The translations under genes were made by a program, and so were the position numbers. Shown here in pieces: positions 1 through 7,849 of a DNA stretch of 46,400 nucleotides. Positions within the stretch are counted from its first letter, which is position 1. Each line of letters starts with the position of its first letter. The notes under the pieces were generated by a model. The model searched no databases. It saw nothing but the letters and a program-made list of their open reading frames with translations, and was not told the DNA's origin. Source of the DNA: Anaerolineales bacterium (GTDB taxonomy: Bacteria > Chloroflexota > Anaerolineae > Anaerolineales > E44-bin32); the NCBI GenBank assembly GCA_037382465.1, contig JARRPX010000007.1:1-46400 (forward strand), in the 5' to 3' direction.

Positions 1-755
1 TGCCGATCGACTTCGTGGTTGGAACCGACCTGGCGCATATGACGGGAAAATCGCTCGTTGCCGCCAGAAGCCATCGTGCGCTGGGGCACGTCGACATTCG
101 CCTGGCTATGCTCATGGTCCTGGGGACCGTCCCGGGCGTGGAGATCGGCGCACAAATCATCGAAGCCTTGAAGCCCAGGGGCAACACGGAGCAGGTCGTC
201 GGTATTTTCTACGTCATCATTCTATCCCTGATCGGATCATTTACGGCCTGGGAGAGCTTGCGCGCCATCCGTATGCGGCGCACCGAACACATCGATGCAC
301 AAGAGGCCGTCGAGCAAACCGGCCTGCTCTACCGCTCGCGTCTTTTTCGCATTCCCCCGCTCGTTCAACTGCCCGTTTCCGGTGTGGGGGAAGTGTCGGT
401 CTGGGCCATCCTTTCCGTCGGATTGCTCACCGGAGTCCTCGCTGGATTTCTGGGAGTCGGCGGCGGGTTCTTGCGCATGCCCCTGATGGTGTACGCCCTG
501 GGGATCCCCACCCACGTCGCCGTGGGCACGGATCTATTCGAAATCGTCATTTCGGCCGGCTATGGGACGGTCAGCCATGCACTCAAGGGCAACGTGGACG
601 TGCTCATCGCGCTCACGATGCAGACCGGTGCAGCCATCGGCGCACAGATCGGAGTCGCCGCAACACGCTACGTATCCGGCCCCAGCATACGATTGATTTT
701 TTCTTTTCTACCCTTTTTAGCCGCCGCCATGGTCCTGCTGAGGATCACTATCTAA
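1..755 (+). CDS. TauE/SafE (TSUP) family permease, 5'-truncated
   Basis: The reading frame is open from the window edge, with about 250 residues visible, so the true start lies upstream; the GTG at 15 is an internal codon. The family exports or imports sulfite, sulfonates or related small anions through the cytoplasmic membrane. The visible part has the two-half layout of the family: one repeat of the VGTDL motif near the left edge and a second (AVGTDLFEI, around 525-545) preceded by the glycine-rich LGVGGGFLRMP segment (around 448-482). Several hydrophobic helices follow and the C-terminus is hydrophobic. The substrate cannot be told from sequence. The next gene, a universal stress protein, starts 12 bases after the stop and is probably co-transcribed. 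Confidence 0.85.
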   Translation, partial: PIDFVVGTDLAHMTGKSLVAARSHRALGHVDIRLAMLMVLGTVPGVEIGAQIIEALKPRGNTEQVVGIFYVIILSLIGSFTAWESLRAIRMRRTEHIDAQEAVEQTGLLYRSRLFRIPPLVQLPVSGVGEVSVWAILSVGLLTGVLAGFLGVGGGFLRMPLMVYALGIPTHVAVGTDLFEIVISAGYGTVSHALKGNVDVLIALTMQTGAAIGAQIGVAATRYVSGPSIRLIFSFLPFLAAAMVLLRITI

Positions 756-767
756 AACGGAGGTTGA

Positions 768-1622
768 ATGGATCGGTCAAAAAATACGGAAGCGAAACCG
801 TCCGCCCTTATCGGCATCGGCAGCCACCCGCTCGATAAAGATGCGCTTGCCTACTCGAAGATCGTTACAAGCGCACTCAATTTGCATCCGGTGCTTTTAC
901 ATGTGGCCAAGAGAAGTTCATCGGTCGAAGACGCTCAAGCCCTGCTCGACAACACGATCGATGAATTTCCGAAGGATAAAGCCGACCACTTGATTCTGAA
1001 GGGCTCGCCAAAAACCGAAATCTTGGGCGAACTTGAACGCAAGAATTACAAACTTTTAATTCTGGGCTGTTCGATTCGCGACCTGGCTCAGCCGGTCTCA
1101 TCACTCAGCCGGGAACTCGCCATGCGGTCGAAAACCAGCGTTCTCGTCGTCCGCGATCCTCCGCAGCGGATTCGGCAAATTCTGATTTGTACGGGTGCCC
1201 ACACGATATCGCTCGAGGTGATTTCCTGGGGAATCCATCTCGCAAAATCCGCCGGAGTCCGGGCGACGATACTCCACGTGGCCTCAGGCGCGCCGGCGAT
1301 GTACACCGGCCTCTCCGCACTCGAAGAGGGCATCTCCGATGTGCTCGAGCGCGATCACGCTTTGGCCCAGCATCTGCGGCAATCTGCGAACATGGCGGAA
1401 GAGGCCGGTGTGGAAGCGAGAATCGAATTCCGGCACGGAATGGTCATCGAAGAAATCCTGCGAGCGTGCGAGATGGAAATTTACGATCTGGTGGTCATTG
1501 GCGCACCCCTGCCCCTCATCCGAATCGAACAACTACTCATGGGACGCGTTGCACCTAAGCTGTTAGCCAGTTGCAAATTCCCAACGGTCATCGTGCGCAA
1601 CAATGACAATTCCTCCGCATAG
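768..1622 (+). CDS. Universal stress protein, two tandem UspA domains
   Basis: A 284-residue cytoplasmic protein made of two UspA-like alpha/beta domains: residues about 10-130, ending in TSVLVVRDP, and about 135-280, ending in FPTVIVRNN. Each half ends with the strand typical of the family. The second carries a degenerate nucleotide-binding loop (VVIGAPLP...GRVAPKLL) in place of a clean G-x2-G-x9-GS motif, so ATP binding is uncertain. The ATG at 768 follows a good ribosome binding site (CGGAGG) 12 bases after the permease stop. Such pairs are common next to transporters, where the Usp may act as a regulator or stress partner. The exact role is unknown. Confidence 0.85.
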   Translation: MDRSKNTEAKPSALIGIGSHPLDKDALAYSKIVTSALNLHPVLLHVAKRSSSVEDAQALLDNTIDEFPKDKADHLILKGSPKTEILGELERKNYKLLILGCSIRDLAQPVSSLSRELAMRSKTSVLVVRDPPQRIRQILICTGAHTISLEVISWGIHLAKSAGVRATILHVASGAPAMYTGLSALEEGISDVLERDHALAQHLRQSANMAEEAGVEARIEFRHGMVIEEILRACEMEIYDLVVIGAPLPLIRIEQLLMGRVAPKLLASCKFPTVIVRNNDNSSA

Positions 1623-1680
1623 TCTGCCGGTCCGCGCGACGTTATCTGAGACACGGACACCGGTATAGGATGGACGCCTC

Positions 1681-2553
1681 ATGCGAGATCTGACGGATGC
1701 GTTTGTAGAGTTGATCCGGCTGGCTTCGACCGATCTTTCTCCCGACGTCGAGAAAGCGCTGGTCGCCGCCCGCGAGCGAGAAGCCCATGGCTCGGCGGCG
1801 AGAGGCGCGATGGACAGCATCTTGCGCAACGTCAACCTGGCGCGGCAGAATTCGACGCCGATTTGCCAGGATACAGGCACGCCGATCTTCTACGTTCGTC
1901 ATTCCCGGGATTGGAGCACGCGTGCGCTGCGCGATCAAATCCGCGCGGCTGTAGCGCGGGCGACGGCCAGGGCCTATCTGCGCCCCAATGCCGTCGACGC
2001 CATCAGCGGCGTAAACAGCGGGAACAACCTGGGGGACGACGCCTTTCCCACGATTCACTTCGAGGAAACGGAAGATGAGACCCTGACCGTCGACTTGATG
2101 CTCAAAGGCGGCGGATGCGAAAACGTCGGTGCGCAGTATTCCCTGCCAAACCGCGCGCTGGGCGCAGGAAGAGACCTGGAAGGTGTGCGCAAAGTCGCCC
2201 TGGATGCGGTGTTCAAAGCGCAAGGCAAAGGATGCGCGCCCGGGATTCTCGGGATTGCCGTTGGCGGCGATCGTGGATCCTCGTACGCCGCTTCGAAAGA
2301 AGTCCTGCTGCGCAAGTTGGACGAGCCCAACCCGGTAGATGAATTGGGCCAGCTGGAGGAACGCTTGAACTCGGAAGCCAGCCAACTCGGCATCGGCCCG
2401 ATGGGATTCGGCGGCGAGACGACCGTACTGGGCGTGAAGATTTGTGGGATGCACCGTCTCCCCGCCAGCTATTTCGTTTCCGTATCCTACATGTGCTGGG
2501 CCTATCGGAGAAGGCGCATGATCGTGCGCGGCGATGAAGTGATTTACGAATAG
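1681..2553 (+). CDS. fumA: Fumarate hydratase class I, alpha subunit (TtdA-like)
   Basis: A 290-residue homologue of the N-terminal (4Fe-4S) half of class I fumarases and of L-tartrate dehydratase TtdA. It should interconvert fumarate and malate in the TCA cycle together with the next gene. Recognisable family segments are QDTGTPIFYV (residues about 62-71), the GVNSGNNLGDDAFP region, the GGGCENVGAQYSLP loop with a likely cluster Cys, GCAPGILGIAVGGDR and GPMGFGGETTVLG. The length fits a split, two-subunit enzyme. The ATG at 1681 follows TAGGATGGA. The beta subunit starts 10 bases after the stop. Tartrate dehydratase is the alternative, but central-metabolism fumarase is the commoner function for this pair. 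Confidence 0.92.
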   Translation: MRDLTDAFVELIRLASTDLSPDVEKALVAAREREAHGSAARGAMDSILRNVNLARQNSTPICQDTGTPIFYVRHSRDWSTRALRDQIRAAVARATARAYLRPNAVDAISGVNSGNNLGDDAFPTIHFEETEDETLTVDLMLKGGGCENVGAQYSLPNRALGAGRDLEGVRKVALDAVFKAQGKGCAPGILGIAVGGDRGSSYAASKEVLLRKLDEPNPVDELGQLEERLNSEASQLGIGPMGFGGETTVLGVKICGMHRLPASYFVSVSYMCWAYRRRRMIVRGDEVIYE

Positions 2554-2563
2554 GAGTTCAGCC

Positions 2564-3187
2564 ATGATTGCGTTAGACATCCCCATCGATGACGGCGCCA
2601 TACGTGACCTCCGCGTCGGAGATTCGGTCTCGCTCTCCGGCGTCATGATCACGGGCCGCGACGCGGTTCATAAATGGATGGTCGAGACGTTCATCACCCG
2701 GACCCGGGTAGCACAAGGCGACGATCAGCAGGTCTATGCGGCCATCAAGCCCATTTTGGATGGTGGCGCCGTCTACCACTGCGGACCGGTCGTCGCCGGG
2801 CTGGATTCGGGGGACCATCGATTCGTCGCGGCCGGCCCGACGACCAGCATTCGCGAGGAGCCTTACCAGGCTGACGTCATGCGCCATTTCAACCTGAAAG
2901 CGGTCATCGGCAAGGGCGGCATGGGAGAAAACACCCTCGCGGCCTGCCGGGACGTGCCGGGCGTGTACCTGCACGCCATCGGTGGGGCAGCATCGCTGAT
3001 CGCCCAATCGGTTCGCCGCGTGCGCGGCGTGTACAAAATGGAATTCGGCGTCCCGGAAGCGATCTGGGTGATCGAAGTGCAGGATTTTCCGGCCGTGGTG
3101 ACGATGGACGCACACGGCAGCAGCCTGCACACCGAGGTCGCGGCACGATCGAAGGCGGTGTTGGAGGAACTACTCGGCGTTGATTAA
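2564..3187 (+). CDS. fumB: Fumarate hydratase class I, beta subunit (TtdB-like)
   Basis: A 207-residue protein matching the C-terminal half of class I fumarase (TtdB family). It completes the heterodimeric iron-sulfur hydratase encoded with the preceding gene. Visible family motifs are LSGVMITGRDAVHKW near residues 27-41, YHCGPVV, the GPTTSIREEPYQ segment and the VIGKGGMGENTLAACR loop, followed by GVYLHAIGGAA. The ATG at 2564 has AGGAG at the normal distance. The stop at 3187 ends this plus-strand operon; the repeat-rich region follows. Confidence 0.92.
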   Translation: MIALDIPIDDGAIRDLRVGDSVSLSGVMITGRDAVHKWMVETFITRTRVAQGDDQQVYAAIKPILDGGAVYHCGPVVAGLDSGDHRFVAAGPTTSIREEPYQADVMRHFNLKAVIGKGGMGENTLAACRDVPGVYLHAIGGAASLIAQSVRRVRGVYKMEFGVPEAIWVIEVQDFPAVVTMDAHGSSLHTEVAARSKAVLEELLGVD

Positions 3188-3212
3188 CCGATTTACAATT
3201 TCTTTTCTTGTC

Positions 3213-3346
3213 GTCTACGAAACATACTCGAATATGCAATCGCGCAGCTTACAATTCTCGGTTCGGTACGAGAGGTAAATCCCAGTCTGGCAGATAGATA
3301 TCTGCCCGTCACCGGTTGTGGATGAATATCCGCAACCAGCATAATC
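3213..3346 (+). repeat. Hairpin-rich repeat, copy A
   Basis: First of two diverged direct copies in the gap between the fumarase genes and the ccm operon. It pairs with 3402-3527, about four fifths identical by eye. Inside it are small inverted repeats: TCTCG...CGAGA around 3258, a perfect GGCAGATA/TATCTGCC palindrome around 3289-3306, and GGTTGTGGAT/ATCCGCAACC around 3314-3337 with one G-T pair. Strand is arbitrary. No reading frame with protein-like content was seen. Confidence 0.75.
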
Positions 3347-3351
3347 CGGCT

Positions 3352-3375
3352 GGTGCCGTATCTGAATCCGGCACC
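3352..3375. repeat. Inverted repeat between the two copies
   Basis: Perfect 7 bp arms GGTGCCG (3352-3358) and CGGCACC (3369-3375) around a 10-base loop. A second small palindrome, ATATCT-CGC-AGATAT, follows at about 3377-3391. Together with the flanking repeats this makes the whole stretch a string of potential hairpins. Confidence 0.6.
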
Positions 3376-3401
3376 TATATCTCGCAGATATGTATCCGCA
3401 G

Positions 3402-3527
3402 GTCTTCGAAATAAACTCGAATCTGCGATCGCGCAGCATACAATTTTCGGCTCGGTACGAGAGTTCAATTCCTTGTCCGGCAGATGGTTATCTGCCCGTC
3501 AGTTGAATATCTGCAACCAGAATAATC
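3402..3527 (+). repeat. Hairpin-rich repeat, copy B
   Basis: Second copy of the element at 3213-3346, about 8 bases shorter because the GGTTGTGGAT arm is deleted. It keeps the CTGCG-ATCG-CGCAG palindrome, the GGTACGAGAG segment and the GGCAGAT-GGTT-ATCTGCC hairpin, and ends with the same AATAATC. Where the hairpin arms or loops differ from copy A, pairing is kept. Confidence 0.75.
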
Positions 3528-3529
3528 AA

Positions 3530-3558
3530 AGAGGGCTGCCCTTAAAGTGCAGCCCTCT
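3530..3558 (-). terminator. Rho-independent-like terminator of the ccm operon
   Basis: A perfect 10 bp stem AGAGGGCTGC (3530-3539) / GCAGCCCTCT (3549-3558) with a 9-base loop. Read on the minus strand it is followed by TTGATTATT, a moderately T-rich tail. It sits 35 bases beyond the last ccm gene (stop at 3593), so I assign it to that operon. The plus-strand side has no T-tract. Confidence 0.7.
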
Positions 3559-3592
3559 TCAACGCCGTAAATGGCTTGCAGAACCGCCGTTT

Positions 3593-3772
3593 CTACGGCT
3601 TGGATTCTTCGTCTTCTTCCATCTCCATGGTCCGATAGACCTCGAGCTCACGACGAAGATTACGAAAACGAAACGCAAGGCTGGCGGCAAAAATCGCCAT
3701 GAAGCCCAGGATCACGCCATATCCCAGGACCATGTAGTTGAAAGTATCGATCGGCCCGTCCAGTACGTTCAT
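3593..3772 (-). CDS. ccmD: CcmD-like small membrane protein
   Basis: About 59 residues with one hydrophobic helix (YMVLGYGVILGFMAIFAASL), then a basic stretch (RFRNLRRE) and an acidic tail. This is the size and layout of CcmD/CcdD-type proteins that stabilise the CcmABC heme-release complex at the cytoplasmic membrane. Two ATG codons are adjacent (3775 and 3772). The second is better spaced from the TAGGAGG ribosome binding site, so I chose it. It is the last gene of the operon, 52 bases after ccmC. The family is defined more by size and position than by sequence, so the name rests largely on context. Confidence 0.75.
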   Translation of the reverse strand: MNVLDGPIDTFNYMVLGYGVILGFMAIFAASLAFRFRNLRRELEVYRTMEMEEDEESKP

Positions 3773-3824
3773 CATGATTCCTCCTACAAAGGTATTTCCG
3801 TGTTCACCATCAACGTATCGTGTT

Positions 3825-4523
3825 TCAAGACAGCAGCTTGATCTTCAACGTGTCCAGTTTCTCCGACAGCCTGTACAGGCGCAAGCGGTGCCAGAGCAAG
3901 GTCGCATAAACGAACGTGAACGTAAGCAGACTGAAAAAGAAAGCCACGCGCATCCTGGGGCTCATGTCGAACGCTCCGGTCGCTGTCGGATCGCCGCTGC
4001 CCACGACGACGGGATGAATCGTGCGAAAAATGCGAATCGAGAGAAAAGTCAACGGCACGGTCAGGAAACCGAGGATGCTGTACACGGCGGCGAAGCGGGC
4101 GCGGCGGTCCGGATCTTCCACACCCTCGCGCAGCAGGAGGTAGGCCAGGTAAATCAACTCCATGATCGTCGCCGTAACCAGGCGCGGATCCCAGGTCCAC
4201 CACGTGTTCCATATCGGCCGCGCCCAGATGGAACCGCTGACGATGTTGATGAAGGTAAAAACCACGCCGATCTCGACCGAAGCCAGGGCGACCCCGTCCC
4301 AGCGGTGTTCCCGGCGAATCAGGAGTAAGACGCCCGCCGCAGCAGCGACGAGGAAAGCCAACGCACCCACCCAGCCTGCCGCAACGTGAAAATAGAACAC
4401 CCGCTGCACGTCTCCCATCACCGCTTCACGCGGGGCGAAGAACAGCGACAAGTAAAGCGCGGCGAGAAACAGCGCGCCGGTGAGCCAATTCAATACTTTG
4501 AGTGCCTTCGGCATCGGTTCCAT
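3825..4523 (-). CDS. ccmC: Cytochrome c maturation protein CcmC (heme handling)
   Basis: A 232-residue, six-helix membrane protein of the CcmC/CcsA family. CcmC presents heme to CcmE with the CcmAB transporter. The tryptophan-rich heme-handling motif WNTWWTWDPRL lies at about residues 79-89. Periplasmic histidines expected to hold heme are present in FYFHVAAG (about residue 46) and RTIHPVV. The frame stays open upstream into ccmB, but the ATG at 4523 is preceded by GTGGAGGATC and starts a normal CcmC N-terminus, so the shorter form is chosen. It lies 91 bases after ccmB. Confidence 0.93.
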   Translation of the reverse strand: MEPMPKALKVLNWLTGALFLAALYLSLFFAPREAVMGDVQRVFYFHVAAGWVGALAFLVAAAAGVLLLIRREHRWDGVALASVEIGVVFTFINIVSGSIWARPIWNTWWTWDPRLVTATIMELIYLAYLLLREGVEDPDRRARFAAVYSILGFLTVPLTFLSIRIFRTIHPVVVGSGDPTATGAFDMSPRMRVAFFFSLLTFTFVYATLLWHRLRLYRLSEKLDTLKIKLLS

Positions 4524-4614
4524 ATTCGATCCTCCACGAGAAACGCCTCCATTCCCGCCCGGAAAAACGAGACGGAAATCAAGACGTTGGTCGAATTCTC
4601 TTCTCCCGGCAGTT

Positions 4615-5346
4615 CTACTCCTCGACGATGTAATCGAAACCCATGAACGCCAGGGCGGTAAAAATGACGTCATAGACGATCAAGAGGTTCAGCCAGGGCA
4701 TGATGGCGGGCATCTCGAGACCCTGGAGATAAGCGTCGCTCGCCTTGAGGGCAGGAACGAGCACGGGAAGCACCACCGGAAAGAGCAGAATCGGCAGCAG
4801 TACGTCACGCGTGCGGGTCTGGACGGTCATCGCGGCCAGCAGCGTACCCACGGCGACGTATCCCCAGGAACCCAGGAACACGACCAGTAACAGACCGGGC
4901 ACGAAAAGATTGACGTTGTAGAGCACGCTGTACAGCGGGAAAATAACCGCCTCGACGGCCAGCATGAAGAGCAGGTTGCTCATCACTTTCCCAAAATACA
5001 GGGCGCTGCGATCGATCGGCGCCAGGAGCAGGCCGTCCAGACAGCCGCGGTCTTTTTCTATAGCGATGGAGCGATTCAGTCCCAGCGTCCCCGCAAAAGC
5101 GAATGTCACCCACAAAACGCCGGCCGTGGCATTCTCGCGGGTACGAACATCGAGTTCGAGGGCAAAGTTGAAAATGATCACCACGAGCAGGGCGAACACC
5201 AGCATGGCGCTCATCATTTCCCGGCTGCGCAGTTCCGCAGCGAGATCCTTCCAGACGATGGCACGGATGACACGCAGATACCCGCGCACAGTCGATTTTT
5301 CCCCGGCATGGACAGCCGGGGATCCGGATTCCGCGCTTCTATTCAC
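4615..5346 (-). CDS. ccmB: Heme exporter membrane subunit CcmB
   Basis: A 243-residue integral membrane protein with about six hydrophobic helices, the permease partner of the CcmA ATPase. Family features are an amphipathic IVWKDLAAELRSRE segment near residue 30, the EKDRGCLDGLLLAP loop (about residues 97-110) and SWGYVAVGTLLAAM. The likely start is GTG at 5346, which overlaps the ccmA stop by 8 bases (GTGAATAG), a sign of translational coupling. CcmAB drives release of holo-CcmE from CcmC using ATP. Confidence 0.93.
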   Translation of the reverse strand: MNRSAESGSPAVHAGEKSTVRGYLRVIRAIVWKDLAAELRSREMMSAMLVFALLVVIIFNFALELDVRTRENATAGVLWVTFAFAGTLGLNRSIAIEKDRGCLDGLLLAPIDRSALYFGKVMSNLLFMLAVEAVIFPLYSVLYNVNLFVPGLLLVVFLGSWGYVAVGTLLAAMTVQTRTRDVLLPILLFPVVLPVLVPALKASDAYLQGLEMPAIMPWLNLLIVYDVIFTALAFMGFDYIVEE

Positions 5347-6037
5347 GCGTCACCGACTGGTACATCTCCGGCAAGCGCTGCGGATCGATCTCCCCGCGTT
5401 GGAACGATGCTGCGATCCTGCCTTTCGATAAAATATCCACCCGGGTTGCCAGACCGGAAGCCCGCTGTAAATCATGGGAGGTCATCACGATTGTGCGCCC
5501 GCGCTGGGCGACCTCCCGCAGTAAATCATCCAACATCGCCGCCGCATCGGGATCGAGCCCCGTGTGCGGCTCGTCGAAAAGGAGCAGCACCGGCTCGTGC
5601 AGCGTGGCCCGTGCGATGGCCAGACGCTGCTGCATGCCGCGGGAAAAGCTGCGGACGAGATCACGGCGGCGGCGGTGCAATCCGACCAGGTGCAGGGTTT
5701 CGCCGATCCGGCCTTCCAGGTCTTGGACGGCGTACATCTTCCCGTAAAAGCGCAGGTTTTCCTCCGCCGTCAGATCCCCGTAGAGCAGTGGTTGGTGTGA
5801 TAACACGCCGATCGACCGCCGCACGGCAGCCGCTTGCGCCGGCAACACGAATCCGGCCACACGCAGTTCCCCTAGATTGGGTCTGGCCAGCGAAGCGAGG
5901 ATGCGCAAGAACGTCGTCTTACCTGCGCCGTTCGGTCCAACGAGGGCGACGAATTCGCCGCGTTCGACATGAAAATCGACGCCGCGCAGAACGGGCTTGA
6001 GCCCAAATCGTTTAACGATCTTCCTGGCTTCAATCAT
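5339..6037 (-). CDS. ccmA: Heme exporter ATP-binding subunit CcmA
   Basis: A 232-residue ABC ATPase. Walker A is GPNGAGKTT (about residues 36-44), the ABC signature is FSRGMQQRLAIARA, Walker B is LLLFDEPHTGLD and the switch histidine is in MTSHDL. It powers the CcmAB complex for cytochrome c maturation, acting on the cytoplasmic side. The ATG at 6037 overlaps the end of the upstream lipoprotein gene by 8 bases and gives the normal family N-terminus; a longer frame upstream adds only non-homologous residues. A general ABC ATPase is unlikely given ccmB and ccmC directly downstream. Confidence 0.94.
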   Translation of the reverse strand: MIEARKIVKRFGLKPVLRGVDFHVERGEFVALVGPNGAGKTTFLRILASLARPNLGELRVAGFVLPAQAAAVRRSIGVLSHQPLLYGDLTAEENLRFYGKMYAVQDLEGRIGETLHLVGLHRRRRDLVRSFSRGMQQRLAIARATLHEPVLLLFDEPHTGLDPDAAAMLDDLLREVAQRGRTIVMTSHDLQRASGLATRVDILSKGRIAASFQRGEIDPQRLPEMYQSVTRE

Positions 6038-7307
6038 CTTCCGCCTGCATGAGATGCAGCGCTTGATTTTTGAGCTTCTCGCGGCTACTCCGATAGGCGT
6101 CCTCGGACAGTTCCCCCGCTTCGAAGGCGTCATCCAGAGCCGCGATCGCCTTGAACAGCGCCTGTTGATCGTCGTATACTTCCTGCGGGTTCGGTTCGTC
6201 AGCCTGCGTTCTCTTTCCTACCCGGAGGCGGCGAACGAACACGAAAAGCGATACGGCAGCCAGAAGCAGCGCAGCAGCGATGAGTGCGATGCGAAGATCG
6301 TCATTCCGAAGCACGGCGAGACTCGAGTGAAGCTGCAGTTCGAGCACATCGCCGCTTTCCAAAGCCGGAACGCTGTAGCTGCGCACGGGGGTGCCGGCCA
6401 TGTCGATCTGCCCCAAATCTTCCAGTCCATCGGCCCGGACGGAAATCTCCTCACTGGCAAGCAGAACCACGACCGCGTCCACCGCATATTTCACCGGCTG
6501 CGAATAATCGAGCGTCGAGTCGTACGGCAGCGTAAAACCGAAAACCAGCTCCACGGGAGCTTCCGGCTGGACGGGTGCTCGATCGATGAAACCCGTATCA
6601 CTGAGCAGGTAGCGGCCTTCCGGGCTGGTTGGATCGTCGATGCCCAAATTGGAAAACCCGTCCGGCAGATAGACATCGACGACGCCGATGCCGTCTCCCT
6701 CTGTGACCGTGCGGTCTTCGAGCCCGTTGATGATCCAGACCTGTGTAACACCGAGCATGCCTTCCCCGACCAGTTGGAAAACCAGATGCAGCCGGTTGAC
6801 TCGCAATCCTGAATCGTCGTCCGTGGGTTCGAAGATGCGCACAGAGAGATCGAGGACGTCGTCGCCCTCGGGAAAATGGAGCGCGTCCGACACGTAGCGC
6901 ACGTCCTGGTAATCCACGTAAGCGAGGTAAATACTCCCTGGAACGATATCGACATCATCGAAAGCAAACGCACCGTTCTCATCCGCCGTCGTACTCATCG
7001 ACACGACGAGCGCCTGATCGTCGGAGGCGACCAGATTCACTTCCAGATTGCCCGGAACCGAACCGCCCGGCGTGCCGTTTTCGATTACCCCGAGGATGTT
7101 TCCCTTCGAAGACAGCGAGGGCTGTGCCTGCGGGGTTTGCGGCGTCGGAATGGCGGCATCCGGTTGCTGTTCAACTCCCTCAACGGTCGGCGCGGCAGCA
7201 CGCACAGCCTGGGCCGTGGCGACGTTTGCCGGCGGCGTGATATCACCCGCCAAAGAGCAACCCGTCAGCACGAGCGAAATCAGCAGCCCCAGTGTACGAG
7301 TTTTCAA
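6030..7307 (-). CDS. Lipoprotein with beta-rich domain and C-terminal membrane anchor, in the ccm operon
   Basis: About 425 residues; I do not recognise a named family. A lipoprotein signal (LISLVLTGCS, lipid Cys near residue 17) is followed by a Pro/Gln/Thr-rich linker. Next comes a domain around residues 75-160 that resembles a carboxypeptidase-regulatory-like beta sandwich (TTADENGAFAFDDVDIVPG), then a second beta-rich region. One transmembrane helix (LRIALIAAALLLAAVSLFVFV) leads to a cytoplasmic helical tail resembling a short helical-hairpin domain. The start is a TTG at 7307 that overlaps the upstream stop (TTGA) and has AGGAGG seven bases away; no ATG gives a signal peptide. Its place among ccm genes suggests an accessory role, perhaps apocytochrome handling, which is inference. 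Confidence 0.8.
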   Translation of the reverse strand: MKTRTLGLLISLVLTGCSLAGDITPPANVATAQAVRAAAPTVEGVEQQPDAAIPTPQTPQAQPSLSSKGNILGVIENGTPGGSVPGNLEVNLVASDDQALVVSMSTTADENGAFAFDDVDIVPGSIYLAYVDYQDVRYVSDALHFPEGDDVLDLSVRIFEPTDDDSGLRVNRLHLVFQLVGEGMLGVTQVWIINGLEDRTVTEGDGIGVVDVYLPDGFSNLGIDDPTSPEGRYLLSDTGFIDRAPVQPEAPVELVFGFTLPYDSTLDYSQPVKYAVDAVVVLLASEEISVRADGLEDLGQIDMAGTPVRSYSVPALESGDVLELQLHSSLAVLRNDDLRIALIAAALLLAAVSLFVFVRRLRVGKRTQADEPNPQEVYDDQQALFKAIAALDDAFEAGELSEDAYRSSREKLKNQALHLMQAEDD

Positions 7308-7783
7308 GCTCGGTCCTCCTGCGCAGAGAGCTTCGCGCCACAGACGACGCAGAATCGATCCCCGACAAGGATCTTCGCTCCACACTGACCGCAGAACTCC
7401 TGTCCCGGCTGCGGCTGCGTAGTGCGAAATTTGGCTACGGAGGCTTCGAGTTCGTCCTCGAGGCTGTGCATTTTCTGCGTTTCTTCAGCCGCGATTGCAG
7501 TATCCGCCCGCAATTCATCCATCATCTTTATATTTTCGGCTCCCTGCTGCATCAGGCGGGAATACTGCATTTGATAGTCCTCATCGAGGACCTTTCCGAT
7601 GGCATGATCCATCTCCAAATCCTCGATCAGGTCCAGGATACGATCTTGTTCGGCCCGCATCGACGAGAGTTCTCGATCCTCTTCTCGGTATCCCCCGGGG
7701 CGGTCTTCAGTGAGCGGGCGCAGGATGAACGCCCCCGCGGATATCGCGATGGCCGTACCTATCAATATGGCGACAAGATCCAT
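7304..7783 (-). CDS. Membrane-anchored coiled-coil zinc-ribbon protein
   Basis: About 159 residues: an N-terminal transmembrane helix (LVAILIGTAIAISAGAFIL), a long charged helical region likely to form a coiled coil (about residues 35-115), and a C-terminal double zinc ribbon with CGQCG and CVVCG pairs. The ATG at 7783 has GGAGAGG upstream and places the helix at the very N-terminus. It shares its end with the next gene (TTGA overlap), so the two are probably translated together. Topology (N-terminal helix plus cytoplasmic helical domain) recalls the first part of CcmI, which is otherwise missing here, but no sequence similarity is evident, so this is only a hypothesis. Confidence 0.8.
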   Translation of the reverse strand: MDLVAILIGTAIAISAGAFILRPLTEDRPGGYREEDRELSSMRAEQDRILDLIEDLEMDHAIGKVLDEDYQMQYSRLMQQGAENIKMMDELRADTAIAAEETQKMHSLEDELEASVAKFRTTQPQPGQEFCGQCGAKILVGDRFCVVCGAKLSAQEDRA

Positions 7784-7849
7784 TTTGCCTCTCCAAGCGA
7801 TGAACGGGTGAAATGTCCGGGACAACGCCCGGTCCGATAGATCACCCGA

